The notes under the pieces were generated by a model that did no database searches, had not been told where the DNA came from, and was given only the letters and a program-made list of their open reading frames with translations. Both the position numbers and the translations under genes were made by a program. A DNA stretch of 64,000 bases from UBA1952 sp965246765 (GTDB taxonomy: Bacteria > Bacteroidota > Bacteroidia > Chitinophagales > Chitinophagaceae): positions 124,001-188,000 of the forward strand of contig CBDFFJ010000007.1 of the NCBI GenBank assembly GCA_965246765.1, written 5' to 3'. Of this stretch, positions 34,154 through 43,051 are shown piece after piece. Numbering within the stretch: the first letter of the stretch is position 1; each line of letters opens with the position of its first letter.

Positions 34154-35779
34154 ATGATTCACTTTGAAATCCCAAAGAACCAATCTTCCATCCTGAAAGT
34201 GATTGGCGTTGGCGGCGGCGGCTCCAATGCTGTCAATTACATGTACGACCTCAACCTTGAGGGAGTAGATTTTGTGGTTTGTAATACCGACTCTCAGGCT
34301 TTGGCTGAAAGCGCCGTGCCTAACAAAATCCAGCTTGGTCCGCACCTTACCCAAGGTCTTGGCGCCGGCGCAAATCCGGAAATAGGCAAGCAGGCGAGCG
34401 AGGAAAGCTTTGAGGATATCTCTAAGATTCTGAAGGTGAATACTAAGATGGCATTCATCACTGCCGGTATGGGCGGCGGTACGGGCACGGGCGGCGCGCC
34501 GGTTGTGGCTAAAATTTGCCGCGAGCTGGGCATCCTGACTGTCGGCATTGTGACAACGCCGTTTACTTATGAGGGCCGCAAGCGCATGAAGCAGGCGCAG
34601 GAAGGTATTGACCGGATGCGCGAGCATGTGGATACCATCCTCATCATTTCCAACGACAAGCTGCGTCAGCAGTTCGGCAATCTGCCATTTACACAGGCCT
34701 TTGCCAAGGCAGATAATGTACTTGCCACAGCGGCGAAGTGTATCACCGACGTGATTACGACAAGCGGCGACATGAACCTTGACTTCGCCGACGTGACAAC
34801 GGTAATGAAGAATGGCGGCGTTGCCATTCTGGGCGCGGCGGCCGTTGCCGGCGAGAACCGCGCGCTGCGTGCAGTTGAGGAGGCCATTTCCTCACCGCTG
34901 CTCAATGATAATGACATCCGCGGCGCAAAATGGATGCTGCTGAATGTGACCTCTGCGCCCGGCGAGCATGAGCATACCCTGGACGAGTTGGACGAGATTC
35001 AGGCTTTCATACAGCAGCAGGCCGGCGACAATTGCGACCTGATTCTCGGCATCGGCCACGATCCGGCGCTGGAAGACCGTATTGGCGTTACCGTTATCGC
35101 AACCGGCTTCAATTACAAAGAGATTAAGGACATTCCGGAGCGCCCGCGCGAGTCTGATCGCAAGATTGTGGTGCGGCTGGGCGATGAGGGCTTCTTTGAC
35201 CAGGCGGGCCTGAAACCCGAAGCCGGCAAAGAATCTTCTCCACTTGACTTTCTCGCTCCAAAACTGGTAGAGCGCCCCGCCGAGGCGGCGCCGGGACTAA
35301 AGCCGCTGCCAATCTCCATTCAGGAGCAGCCACGCCGGTTTCCGCTCAGCATGGAATCTTCGCTGCCGCAAACGGAGCCTGACATGGCTGCGAAGGCAGA
35401 TGCGGAGGAGGCAGGCGCTTTTACACTCACTATTAAAGACGAGGCTCCGCAGGAGCAAAGCGTCAGGATTGGCGGCCACACGCTATCCACCGAAGAAATG
35501 GAAGAGCGGAAGCGTTTTGAAGACCAGAAGCGGGCGCTTGAGGAGCGGGCCGAGCGTCTGCGTCGCCTCTCATTCAACATCAAGGGCAGCGAAGGCACGG
35601 ACGATATGGAAAACGTGCCCGCCTACATGCGCCGCAGCGTTGATCTCCCGCAGACATCCGGCTCCGGCGACGCTTCATACCTTAGCGGCATGAGCGTTGG
35701 CGTGAATGAAGGCCAGCAGGGAAAGCAGGCGTCCATACAGACGATTAATACATTCCTGGACGGAAAGAAGCCGGATTAG
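34154..35779 (+). CDS. ftsZ: Cell division GTPase FtsZ
   Basis: A 541-residue tubulin homologue. The GTPase domain starts after IKVIGVGGGGSNAVNYM and holds the tubulin signature GGGTGTG (about residues 107-113) and the synergy loop NLDFADVTTVMKNGG. After about residue 330 there is a long, charged variable linker. The tail contains NVPAYMRRSVDLP, the Bacteroidota conserved peptide that docks FtsA or other partners, and ends NTFLDGKKPD. FtsZ forms the Z-ring. Separation from ftsA by the GIY-YIG insertion means it may need its own promoter; none was clearly identified in 33958-34153, which holds only a short hairpin (GCACAC 34051 / GTGTGC 34066). Confidence 0.97.
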   Translation: MIHFEIPKNQSSILKVIGVGGGGSNAVNYMYDLNLEGVDFVVCNTDSQALAESAVPNKIQLGPHLTQGLGAGANPEIGKQASEESFEDISKILKVNTKMAFITAGMGGGTGTGGAPVVAKICRELGILTVGIVTTPFTYEGRKRMKQAQEGIDRMREHVDTILIISNDKLRQQFGNLPFTQAFAKADNVLATAAKCITDVITTSGDMNLDFADVTTVMKNGGVAILGAAAVAGENRALRAVEEAISSPLLNDNDIRGAKWMLLNVTSAPGEHEHTLDELDEIQAFIQQQAGDNCDLILGIGHDPALEDRIGVTVIATGFNYKEIKDIPERPRESDRKIVVRLGDEGFFDQAGLKPEAGKESSPLDFLAPKLVERPAEAAPGLKPLPISIQEQPRRFPLSMESSLPQTEPDMAAKADAEEAGAFTLTIKDEAPQEQSVRIGGHTLSTEEMEERKRFEDQKRALEERAERLRRLSFNIKGSEGTDDMENVPAYMRRSVDLPQTSGSGDASYLSGMSVGVNEGQQGKQASIQTINTFLDGKKPD

Positions 35780-35804
35780 GATAACTGAGAAAATTGATTT
35801 GCAG

Positions 35805-35831
35805 GCCCGGGGTGAACGCCCCGGGCTTTTT
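35805..35831 (+). terminator. Terminator after ftsZ (end of the dcw cluster)
   Basis: GCCCGGGG, a 6-nt loop and CCCCGGGC followed by TTTTT, 26 bp past the ftsZ stop. It marks the end of the dcw transcription unit. Confidence 0.9.
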
Positions 35832-35942
35832 CATGTTTTTGCCCCGCGCTTAACCGCACTTTCACTTCGGCCGTAATGTCATCCCTGCGCCGGGCGAGTA
35901 CTTTCACCGCTTGAATTTTTCTATACCAACTGCTGTGAAGGG

Positions 35943-38900
35943 ATGAATAGACATTATGCTATTCGCAGCTTCTTTTGGGCATTGGCTCTGGCCTTGACAG
36001 GGGCGGCCGGGGCAGACGCGCAGATCTTAACGCCGGGCTACCCTGCCGCTGCGCAAGGGCTGACCCGGGGCCTTGACCAGTCAACGCTCACCGTGCAGAT
36101 TGGCTTTTCCTCATCCTGCGCTAATGACACGGTGACGGTCTCCTTTCCTGCATCGGTAAGCTATGTACCCGGCAGTGTAGCGGCCATTGGCGGCACGCTG
36201 AGCGGCGCTGCCGTTACGGAGGCCGGCATCGCCAATCTTAATGCGCCAAAGTTCAGTATCAGCGGTGTCAGCGGCGCGGGAGACATAATTTTCACGCTGA
36301 GGCGGCAGGCAGACTGCGGCGCGCTTGCCGGTGGCAAAGACACAATTCGGGTAAGCGGCAACTGTGGAAGCGCAAGCGAGGCCGGCGCGACGGTAAATAC
36401 GTATAATATCCTTTATCCCGCCATCAGCATTACGCCTCCGGCTGCTATTACCGGCGCTTTTGTCGGCGATCCGTATTCCAGGAGCGCGACAATCACCAAT
36501 GGCGGCAATGGCTGTACAGACACACTCCGGCTCTGCCTGGTATATCTATCCGGAGGCATGGCGCTCACCAGCACCGGCAATGCCATCAACGCGAACGGCA
36601 TAGACTTCATTCCGTGGAAAAGCAACGGAGACACGCTTTTTTACAAGATATGGGGAAGCTCGTTATTTGGCGGCGACAGCCTGCTTTGCAACGGAGAGAC
36701 GGTAACTATTACAGAGCCTGTGAAGCTACTGAAGTGCGGCGCCGCGACAACCTACATGGCTTACTGGGGACGCAATCCGTTATCCGGCTGCCAACTGGCC
36801 GTTGCCACGAGCGCCGTAACAATGGCGACAGGCGCTGCCAGTCCGGGCGTCAGCGGCGCGGAGCCGGTTATTGTCGGCGCATGCAATGCCGGGACGCTTA
36901 CCGCTACTTTCAGCAATGCCGGCAGCGGCGGCAAGGCGGGCGCCATGTACAATGTAACGGCCTCCCTGGGCTTTGTAAGCTCCGGGCAGCTTACGATGAC
37001 GAAGGGCAGTGGCTTCACGATCAGTAATGCAACCATCAGCGGCAACGCGCTTTTCCTTACGCAGTCCGGCAACAATCCCTATCAGGGCAATACCTCACAA
37101 TTCACTTCCGATCCCGACGGGGCTGGTCTGGGCCTGGACGATCTGGATGGCGACGGGCAATACGACGACCTGGCTCCGGGCAAGTCGTTTACCGTTTCCT
37201 ACACCCGCACCTATGTGCTCAATAATACTGCCTGTCCCGGCACCATTTACGCCGACCAGCCGGGCGCGTTGGTGAGCTATGCAAGCATGTGCGGCTCTGC
37301 AGCCAGCACTATCCGCACGGTATGGAACAACTATTACTACAGCTCAACCGCCACAAGCAGCGTCACCTCGCCTCCTCAGGTGAATGGCGGGCAAACCTTC
37401 AGCTCCAATATCAGCTTCTCGCTGATCAAGACTATGATGCCGGCGCAATCTGTGGATAGCTCCGAGCTGAACATAACGCTGCCCGCCGGCTTCAGTTATG
37501 CAGGCAATGCGAAGTTTAACGGCAACGCCGCCCAGTACGCACTGCAGACCGGCCAGGTATTGCAGATCCGCCAAAAGGGATACGCATCTGTAGAGTACTT
37601 CTCCTTTGACCTTCAATACACGTGCGGAACGGCAGGCGCTTACAGCGTCTCTTACGAGCTTGACTATGTAATGGACAGAAGCTGCAATGCCTTTGAGCGG
37701 TGGGTATGCGGTTCCTATGCCATCACGACTGTCTGTGGCAGCGCCTGCGGCTACATTGACAACGGCCAGCCGCAGTGTACGCGCCTCACACTTGGCTTCA
37801 CCGACAGTACGCTGACCACAAAGGTGAGCGCCGCCTCGCTGTCGCCCGCGAGCCTGATTACCGTCATGCCGATGGACAGCTTCCGCCTCATTCATGGCGG
37901 CCGCGAAGGCGCGGCGTACGCCAACCTGAACTACTTTTTCCAGGCCGGGAAGGCAAACGCTGCCGCAGACGTCATTCAATTCGTAAGCGGAACGCTGAAT
38001 TACAAACCGGGCGGAACGGGTGCGGCCATTTCCTGTGCGTTGCCCGCGCCTGCAAGCGGCAGCACGGCTACGCTGACCAGATATTCATGGAATCTTACAC
38101 CGCTGCTGGGTAGCGGCTGTGGCCTGCCCTCCTCGCTTGCCGCGGGCGACAGCGTATGGATAGACGTCACCTTCTTTGTGAGTAATGGCGGCAACTCCAG
38201 CCTGCTTTACGGCGCAACGCTCAACCAGCTGCCGAATGCGCAATGCTATTTCTATAATCTGGATGCAGGCGGCAACCCCGTTTACTGCAATGCCTGGATT
38301 CCGAATCTCTACATCACCGGTGTAGCTGCTGCGAATGTATCGCTGGGAACGGCGAACTATAGCTTCACCGGCTGCACGGCTACCAACATCACCATTTTTG
38401 ACAAAGTAGGCCTTGTCGGAGACAATTATGACATCTTTCCCGGCGAGTGGCGGCCGACTGACCGGGTAGATACGCTGGTCGTTACCCTGCCCGCCGGCGC
38501 TTCCTGGTCGGGCGCGTCCTGTACTTACAGCGCGAGGCGATGGAGCAGCAGGTTCAGCAATGTGAGTTATCTGCGGGGCATCATGCCAGCCGTTCGCAAT
38601 AACCAGCTCGTTTTCCTGAACCCTGGCACCTATCCATACTCAGATATGTTTGCCACGACCTCCACGGGCAGCTCTATCACAATACCCATAATCGCAAGCT
38701 GCGCGTTCGTGGGCGGAGATGTGGCTGTGGACCTGTATGCAAGGGAAAGCTACTATGCCCCGGCCAATACAACCCAGCGCCATCCGGTATATACCTCACC
38801 CGGTGGATTTGTCTATAACTCTACCTTGCGACCGGCGCTGAGCCTGCAGAATAATACCGGGCTTGTGCAGGGCGTCCTGGTTCAGCACTATTGGGATGTC

Positions 38901-41033
38901 CAGATCAATAATCCCAGCACCCGCAGCGCGCCGTATGTATGGATGAGCCTGGAGCCGGTTGCCGGCAGCGGCATTAGTATAGACAGCGTTGTTTTAAAGC
39001 CATCTAACCTCGTGCTTACGCCAGCAGCATATGGAACAGGCAGCAAGTGGTATGCCGTCGGTGTCTCCGGGCTAATGACGGGCGCCAACCAGGCTGCGCG
39101 GATTTACGTCAAGACCACGCGATGCAGCCTGGACAGCATCCTGATGAAAGCCGGCTGGAATTGCACCACCTACCCCAGCCCCGATCCTGCGGCAGATGCA
39201 AATGCCTGCGGCTTTGCTACGCAATTCCTGAAGGTGGACCCGCAGCCGAGCGAAATTCAGCTGTCCGTGCTGCGGCAGCCGGGCAATGGCAGCCCCATGT
39301 CGCTTTGCGCAACGGATAGCGTGCTGGTAACGGTAAACAGCGCGCAGTCGGGCTATATCATCGGGCCTTGGGTAGATGTGTACCCGCCGCCCGGCAGCGC
39401 TATTTCCTTGCCTGTTCAGATTGAGTACCCGCTGGGCAGCGGCAATTATCAAAACGCGGCAACGACGGCCGTCGCAGGTGGATATAAAATTGACCTCAGC
39501 GCCCACACAGGCATCGGCGCCAATGGCATACCCGGAGTGGTGACCAATCCCGGGGCAGCAGGCCGGCAGGCAAAAATCAGGGTCAACTTCGCTACCGACT
39601 GCTCCATCTCTTCCGGAGCACCCCTGAATTTCTTTGCGTATGCAAGTATGCCTTGCCTGCAGCCGGCTACCGGCAACGCGGTCAATGTGCAGACGTCCGG
39701 CATCAGCATCACCGGCGCTTCTGCTACTGGCGGCATGGGGCTTACCATCGCGCCCTTGTCGTCAAATCTCACATGCGGGCAATCCACTACGCTCAACCTG
39801 AGCGCCACGCCCGTGCTTACTGCCACACAAACAGGCGACACGGTGGTGTATGATCTTGGAAACGGGCTGGCATATGCGGGCGGCTTTACAACAGGCGCCA
39901 ACTGCGCTTCCTGCTCAGTGCTCGTGATCTCCGGCACGTCAACTAACCTCGTAAAGGTGGCGCTCGGCACCGGCGTCAGTGCCGGCAGCGCTATGCTATA
40001 CAGCTTCAGCATTGCGCCTAACGGCACCGGCTGCGGCATCAGCAATGTGGTAGCAATCGCGAAGCGCGACATTTCGCCCCTTTATTGCGGGGCAACTGCC
40101 TGCGGCGGCAGCACGGCAGCTATCGGCTCTGCGGTTTCCGGAAGCATCAGCAGCGTAAAGCCAAATCTTTCCATTACAGGTCTTCAGTATGTCTCCGGGC
40201 TGTTTCAGCCGGGCGCCACGCCAACCGTTGCCCTTACAGTTGCCAATAACGGGGCAATGAATGCCGCAGCGGCGACCTATCAGGTAGAGTTCTTCTGCGG
40301 AAACAACGCTCTGCCGTTCACGACGGCAACATTTCCGCCTGCAGTGAATACGGGCAGCTCTGCGAGCTCCGATTTTACGCTGTCGGTTCCCGCGGCGCCG
40401 GCCTGCAGTATGGGTAATACGATCACAGCCAGAATAAGGTCGCTTACAAGTGCTTTGATACAGCAATGTCTTTGCAGCGAGGCAAGCATGAGCTCTTCGG
40501 TTGCTCTTCCGGTTGCGCTTTCCGGGTTTAGCGTTCAGTCCCGGGATTGCACAGCAAGCCTGGAGTGGCAAATGCCCGGCAATATTAATACGGCGGCTTT
40601 CAACATTGAAAGAAGCACAGATGGCGTTCTTTTCGCGCGGCGGCGAACGAATGTGGCAAAGTCGGGTAGCGCCTACTCAGCCGCAGACACCGCACTGCCT
40701 GTGGAAGCAGTAATTTATTACCGGATACAAGGCGCCCGGGCCGACGGGAGCACATTCTATAGCCAGACGGTCCCGCTCAATAAGCCGCTCAATTGCGGCG
40801 AGGCTGCTGCCCGTATCTATCCGAACCCTGCCGCTAAAGATGTCTGGATAACAGCGCGCGCGGGCACCGCGTCATACACTATCGCTGATGAGCTTGGCCG
40901 GATTCAGATGACAGGAACTTTGCAGAATGGCGAAGGTCATATTGATATAGGTCATCTGCCGGCAGGCGTCTATTCAGTTAAGATCATTCGGGCGGGGGGA
41001 TTGTCCGTGTATCAGCTGAATATTGTCAGGTAG
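35943..41033 (+). CDS. Giant type IX secretion surface protein
   Basis: A 1696-residue exported protein with a signal peptide (cut after AGADAQ, about residue 27). The body is a long series of beta-rich modules full of Gly, Ser, Thr and paired Cys (for example FSSSCANDTVTVSFP, VSGNCGSASEAGATV), resembling DUF11/CARDB-like surface modules; a CARDB-like stretch (PNLSITGLQYVSGLFQPGAT, then VALTVANNG) lies near residue 1410. A fibronectin-like FNIERSTDG module precedes the T9SS type A sorting domain (ARIYPNPAAKDVWI, LPAGVYSVKI). It is likely a large adhesin or matrix protein at the cell surface. The ligand is unknown. It starts 112 bp past the ftsZ terminator. Confidence 0.82.
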   Translation: MNRHYAIRSFFWALALALTGAAGADAQILTPGYPAAAQGLTRGLDQSTLTVQIGFSSSCANDTVTVSFPASVSYVPGSVAAIGGTLSGAAVTEAGIANLNAPKFSISGVSGAGDIIFTLRRQADCGALAGGKDTIRVSGNCGSASEAGATVNTYNILYPAISITPPAAITGAFVGDPYSRSATITNGGNGCTDTLRLCLVYLSGGMALTSTGNAINANGIDFIPWKSNGDTLFYKIWGSSLFGGDSLLCNGETVTITEPVKLLKCGAATTYMAYWGRNPLSGCQLAVATSAVTMATGAASPGVSGAEPVIVGACNAGTLTATFSNAGSGGKAGAMYNVTASLGFVSSGQLTMTKGSGFTISNATISGNALFLTQSGNNPYQGNTSQFTSDPDGAGLGLDDLDGDGQYDDLAPGKSFTVSYTRTYVLNNTACPGTIYADQPGALVSYASMCGSAASTIRTVWNNYYYSSTATSSVTSPPQVNGGQTFSSNISFSLIKTMMPAQSVDSSELNITLPAGFSYAGNAKFNGNAAQYALQTGQVLQIRQKGYASVEYFSFDLQYTCGTAGAYSVSYELDYVMDRSCNAFERWVCGSYAITTVCGSACGYIDNGQPQCTRLTLGFTDSTLTTKVSAASLSPASLITVMPMDSFRLIHGGREGAAYANLNYFFQAGKANAAADVIQFVSGTLNYKPGGTGAAISCALPAPASGSTATLTRYSWNLTPLLGSGCGLPSSLAAGDSVWIDVTFFVSNGGNSSLLYGATLNQLPNAQCYFYNLDAGGNPVYCNAWIPNLYITGVAAANVSLGTANYSFTGCTATNITIFDKVGLVGDNYDIFPGEWRPTDRVDTLVVTLPAGASWSGASCTYSARRWSSRFSNVSYLRGIMPAVRNNQLVFLNPGTYPYSDMFATTSTGSSITIPIIASCAFVGGDVAVDLYARESYYAPANTTQRHPVYTSPGGFVYNSTLRPALSLQNNTGLVQGVLVQHYWDVQINNPSTRSAPYVWMSLEPVAGSGISIDSVVLKPSNLVLTPAAYGTGSKWYAVGVSGLMTGANQAARIYVKTTRCSLDSILMKAGWNCTTYPSPDPAADANACGFATQFLKVDPQPSEIQLSVLRQPGNGSPMSLCATDSVLVTVNSAQSGYIIGPWVDVYPPPGSAISLPVQIEYPLGSGNYQNAATTAVAGGYKIDLSAHTGIGANGIPGVVTNPGAAGRQAKIRVNFATDCSISSGAPLNFFAYASMPCLQPATGNAVNVQTSGISITGASATGGMGLTIAPLSSNLTCGQSTTLNLSATPVLTATQTGDTVVYDLGNGLAYAGGFTTGANCASCSVLVISGTSTNLVKVALGTGVSAGSAMLYSFSIAPNGTGCGISNVVAIAKRDISPLYCGATACGGSTAAIGSAVSGSISSVKPNLSITGLQYVSGLFQPGATPTVALTVANNGAMNAAAATYQVEFFCGNNALPFTTATFPPAVNTGSSASSDFTLSVPAAPACSMGNTITARIRSLTSALIQQCLCSEASMSSSVALPVALSGFSVQSRDCTASLEWQMPGNINTAAFNIERSTDGVLFARRRTNVAKSGSAYSAADTALPVEAVIYYRIQGARADGSTFYSQTVPLNKPLNCGEAAARIYPNPAAKDVWITARAGTASYTIADELGRIQMTGTLQNGEGHIDIGHLPAGVYSVKIIRAGGLSVYQLNIVR

Positions 41034-41121
41034 CGCGCAAGAGGTCTTAACATCTATGCCGGTAAACCCGGGAGCCTGGGACGCGTCTATCTTGAAGAAA
41101 TCATTAAATCAATTAAAAATC

Positions 41122-41436
41122 ATGAAACGCATCATCCTTTCCCTGCTTCTGCTCAGCACTACTTCTGTCATTTTTGCGCAAACCGCCACGCCGGTGGTGC
41201 GGCAGCGCCAGGCCAACCAGCAACGCCGCATTGGCAAAGGGGTAAATAACGGAGCGCTCACCCCGCGGGAAACAGGCCGCCTCGAAGCGCGCGAGGCGAA
41301 AATCCAGCAGGACAAGCAAGCTGCGAAGTCGGACGGAGTGGTCACCAACCAGGAAAAAGCGCGGCTGGCCGGGGAACAGAACCGTGCCAGCCGCGCTATA
41401 TATCGCCAAAAGCATGATGCGCAGACAGCCAGATAG
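41122..41436 (+). CDS. Small exported charged protein (QRRIxxG-type family)
   Basis: A 104-residue protein from the ATG at 41122 (MKRIILSLLLLSTTSVIFAQ, signal peptide). The mature part is mainly Arg, Gln, Lys and Glu: RQANQQRRIGKGVNNGALTP, RLEAREAKIQQDKQAAKSDG, VVTNQEKARL, NRASRAIYRQKHD. This pattern (RI..G...G.LT..E, D..VT..E) recurs in small periplasmic proteins of many bacteria and recalls paired EF-hand-like half-loops. No function is known. It sits 88 bp after the giant surface gene and is followed by a terminator. Confidence 0.8.
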   Translation: MKRIILSLLLLSTTSVIFAQTATPVVRQRQANQQRRIGKGVNNGALTPRETGRLEAREAKIQQDKQAAKSDGVVTNQEKARLAGEQNRASRAIYRQKHDAQTAR

Positions 41437-41460
41437 TTAACGCATCTGCTCTGTAATAGC

Positions 41461-41493
41461 AAGAAGCCCGGCGCCGGATGCGCCGGGCTTCTT
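41461..41493 (+). terminator. Terminator after the small exported protein
   Basis: A 14-bp perfect stem AAGAAGCCCGGCGC / GCGCCGGGCTTCTT with loop CGGAT. The next 285 bp (41494-41778) show no gene or clear repeat. Confidence 0.85.
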
Positions 41494-41778
41494 GTGTCAT
41501 AGCTAATTCATAAACCGGAAAATTTCAGCGGCTTAGCCTAACGAATCGTATCTTAGAGATGTCTGATAAAGCGTGGTTCATTGAAAAAAGTGTGGTGTAA
41601 ATTTTAGCTTAACAGGCGGCACCTTTAACTTTTTTTCAACTTCCCGCAATATCATTGCATCGCAATCGTTTTACCGATAACCAAAGCTGCCTATCGCCAC
41701 CATACTTCTACGCTAACACATTGCCGGCCCGCTCATCATCTCTTAACCAACGCGGGTAAGGCATAGCAAACAGGAAGT

Positions 41779-42363
41779 ATGCACACTACACAGCAACGCT
41801 CTGATGCAGAGCTCGTTTCTCTCTATCAGGCGGGCAGCAATGAGGCGATTGAATCGCTCATCGCCCGTTACAAACACCGGATGTACACGGCTATCTATAT
41901 GCTGGTCAAAGACCAGTATCTGGCCGAGGACATCTTTCAGGAATCTTTCCTGAAAATTATCCGCACAATCAAAGGCGGCCGCTACTCCGAGCAGGGCAAG
42001 TTTCTGCCCTGGGCACTGCGGGTAGCGCATAACCTGTGCATGGATCACTTCCGGCGCGTGCGCCAGCAGGTGTCTGTCACTACAGAGGATGGCCGCGAGA
42101 TTCTGGACCTTTTGCCTATGGCGCATACCAATGGCGGCGAGCGGCTGGAAGAGCGACAGACGCATCAAAGCGTGCGCGAGCTGGTAGAAAGCCTGCCTGA
42201 AGAGCAGCGCGAGGTAGTTACGCTGCGCATATACGGCGAGCTTTCCTTTAAGGAAATCGCTGACATTACCAATGTAAGCATCAATACGGCCTTAGGCCGT
42301 ATGCGCTATGGCCTTATTAATCTTAGAAAAAAGATTCTGGAACAGAAGCTTGTGCTTCGCTGA
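41779..42363 (+). CDS. ECF-type RNA polymerase sigma factor
   Basis: A 194-residue sigma-70 family protein. Region 2 includes LIARYKHRMYTAIYMLVKDQ, DIFQESFLKI and LRVAHNLCMDHFRR (-10 recognition). Region 4 includes SLPEEQREVVTLRIYGELSF and IADITNVSINTALGRMRYGL (helix-turn-helix for -35). It would direct RNA polymerase to a specific stress or envelope regulon. The gene is preceded by AGGAAGT, an unusually good ribosome-binding site for this phylum. It has no adjacent anti-sigma gene; the convergent neighbour is the receiver protein. Confidence 0.93.
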   Translation: MHTTQQRSDAELVSLYQAGSNEAIESLIARYKHRMYTAIYMLVKDQYLAEDIFQESFLKIIRTIKGGRYSEQGKFLPWALRVAHNLCMDHFRRVRQQVSVTTEDGREILDLLPMAHTNGGERLEERQTHQSVRELVESLPEEQREVVTLRIYGELSFKEIADITNVSINTALGRMRYGLINLRKKILEQKLVLR

Positions 42364-42383
42364 TTGAAGGCCGGCCGGAATTG

Positions 42384-42424
42384 AAAAGGCTGATTATCCG
42401 TAGCGGGATAATCAGCCTTTTTTT
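42384..42424. terminator. Bidirectional terminator between sigma factor and receiver genes
   Basis: AAAAGGCTGATTATCC pairs with GGATAATCAGCCTTTT around a short CG-containing loop; the arms are A- and T-rich on both sides. It ends the sigma gene on plus and the receiver gene on minus. Confidence 0.85.
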
Positions 42425-42441
42425 AAAAGCCCGGAGCAGGT

Positions 42442-42948
42442 TTAATACTGATTTTTATAGAAAAACATCAGCCATAGTGAAAGCAGGGTAATCAGGCCGA
42501 TGCCTATAGACATCAGAATGATCGTGTTCCTGTAACCGCGGTTTACGGCGCGAAGCTTGTGCAGCTCGCTCACATTGTTCATCGCGTTTTCCATGCGGCT
42601 GAACGCAGTTTCGCCCTTTACGATATAGTCGTAGGCGCCGTATTTGATAGAATCCACGGCCACTTCAATCTTATCCTGGCCGGAAAGCATCAGCACCTGC
42701 GTGTCGGGGTAGCGGTCTTTGACCTCTTTAAGAATGTCAACACCGTTTTTGGCGGCCGGCCTGTTGGAGCTCAGATGATAGTCCAGCACCATGATCTCCG
42801 GATTGAGATGCATGTTTTGCAATGCTTCCTCGCCATTGTCAAAAGTGCGGATGTCGTACAGGAAGCGTTCGGACAGGTAGTCCTTGAGCATCTCGTTTTG
42901 TATCGGCTCGTCGTCAACGAGAAAAATGAGGCGTTTTTTGTCGGCCAT
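42442..42948 (-). CDS. Response-regulator receiver with a C-terminal membrane anchor
   Basis: A 168-residue protein from the ATG at 42946-42948 (MADKKRLIFLVDDEP); a longer upstream frame is unsupported. The receiver domain has acidic residues Asp12-Asp13, phosphoacceptor Asp56 (MVLDYH), a Ser in VLMLSGQD and Lys in YIVKGE. Past residue 125 there is no DNA-binding or enzyme domain but a short helix and one membrane span (TIILMSIGIGLITLLSLWLM, about 142-163) ending the protein. A tail-anchored receiver suggests a phosphate sink or membrane-localised signalling partner. It lies 103 bp downstream of the hybrid kinase gene, its likely partner. Confidence 0.85.
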   Translation of the reverse strand: MADKKRLIFLVDDEPIQNEMLKDYLSERFLYDIRTFDNGEEALQNMHLNPEIMVLDYHLSSNRPAAKNGVDILKEVKDRYPDTQVLMLSGQDKIEVAVDSIKYGAYDYIVKGETAFSRMENAMNNVSELHKLRAVNRGYRNTIILMSIGIGLITLLSLWLMFFYKNQY

Positions 42949-43051
42949 GGCGTGCTTGGATATGAGTTTTAAGGCAGGTAAAATACAGCGCGGATGCGTA
43001 GGCGCAAAATCGGCCTGCAATCCCGGCCCCTTCTGAGTACAGGAAGCAGGA

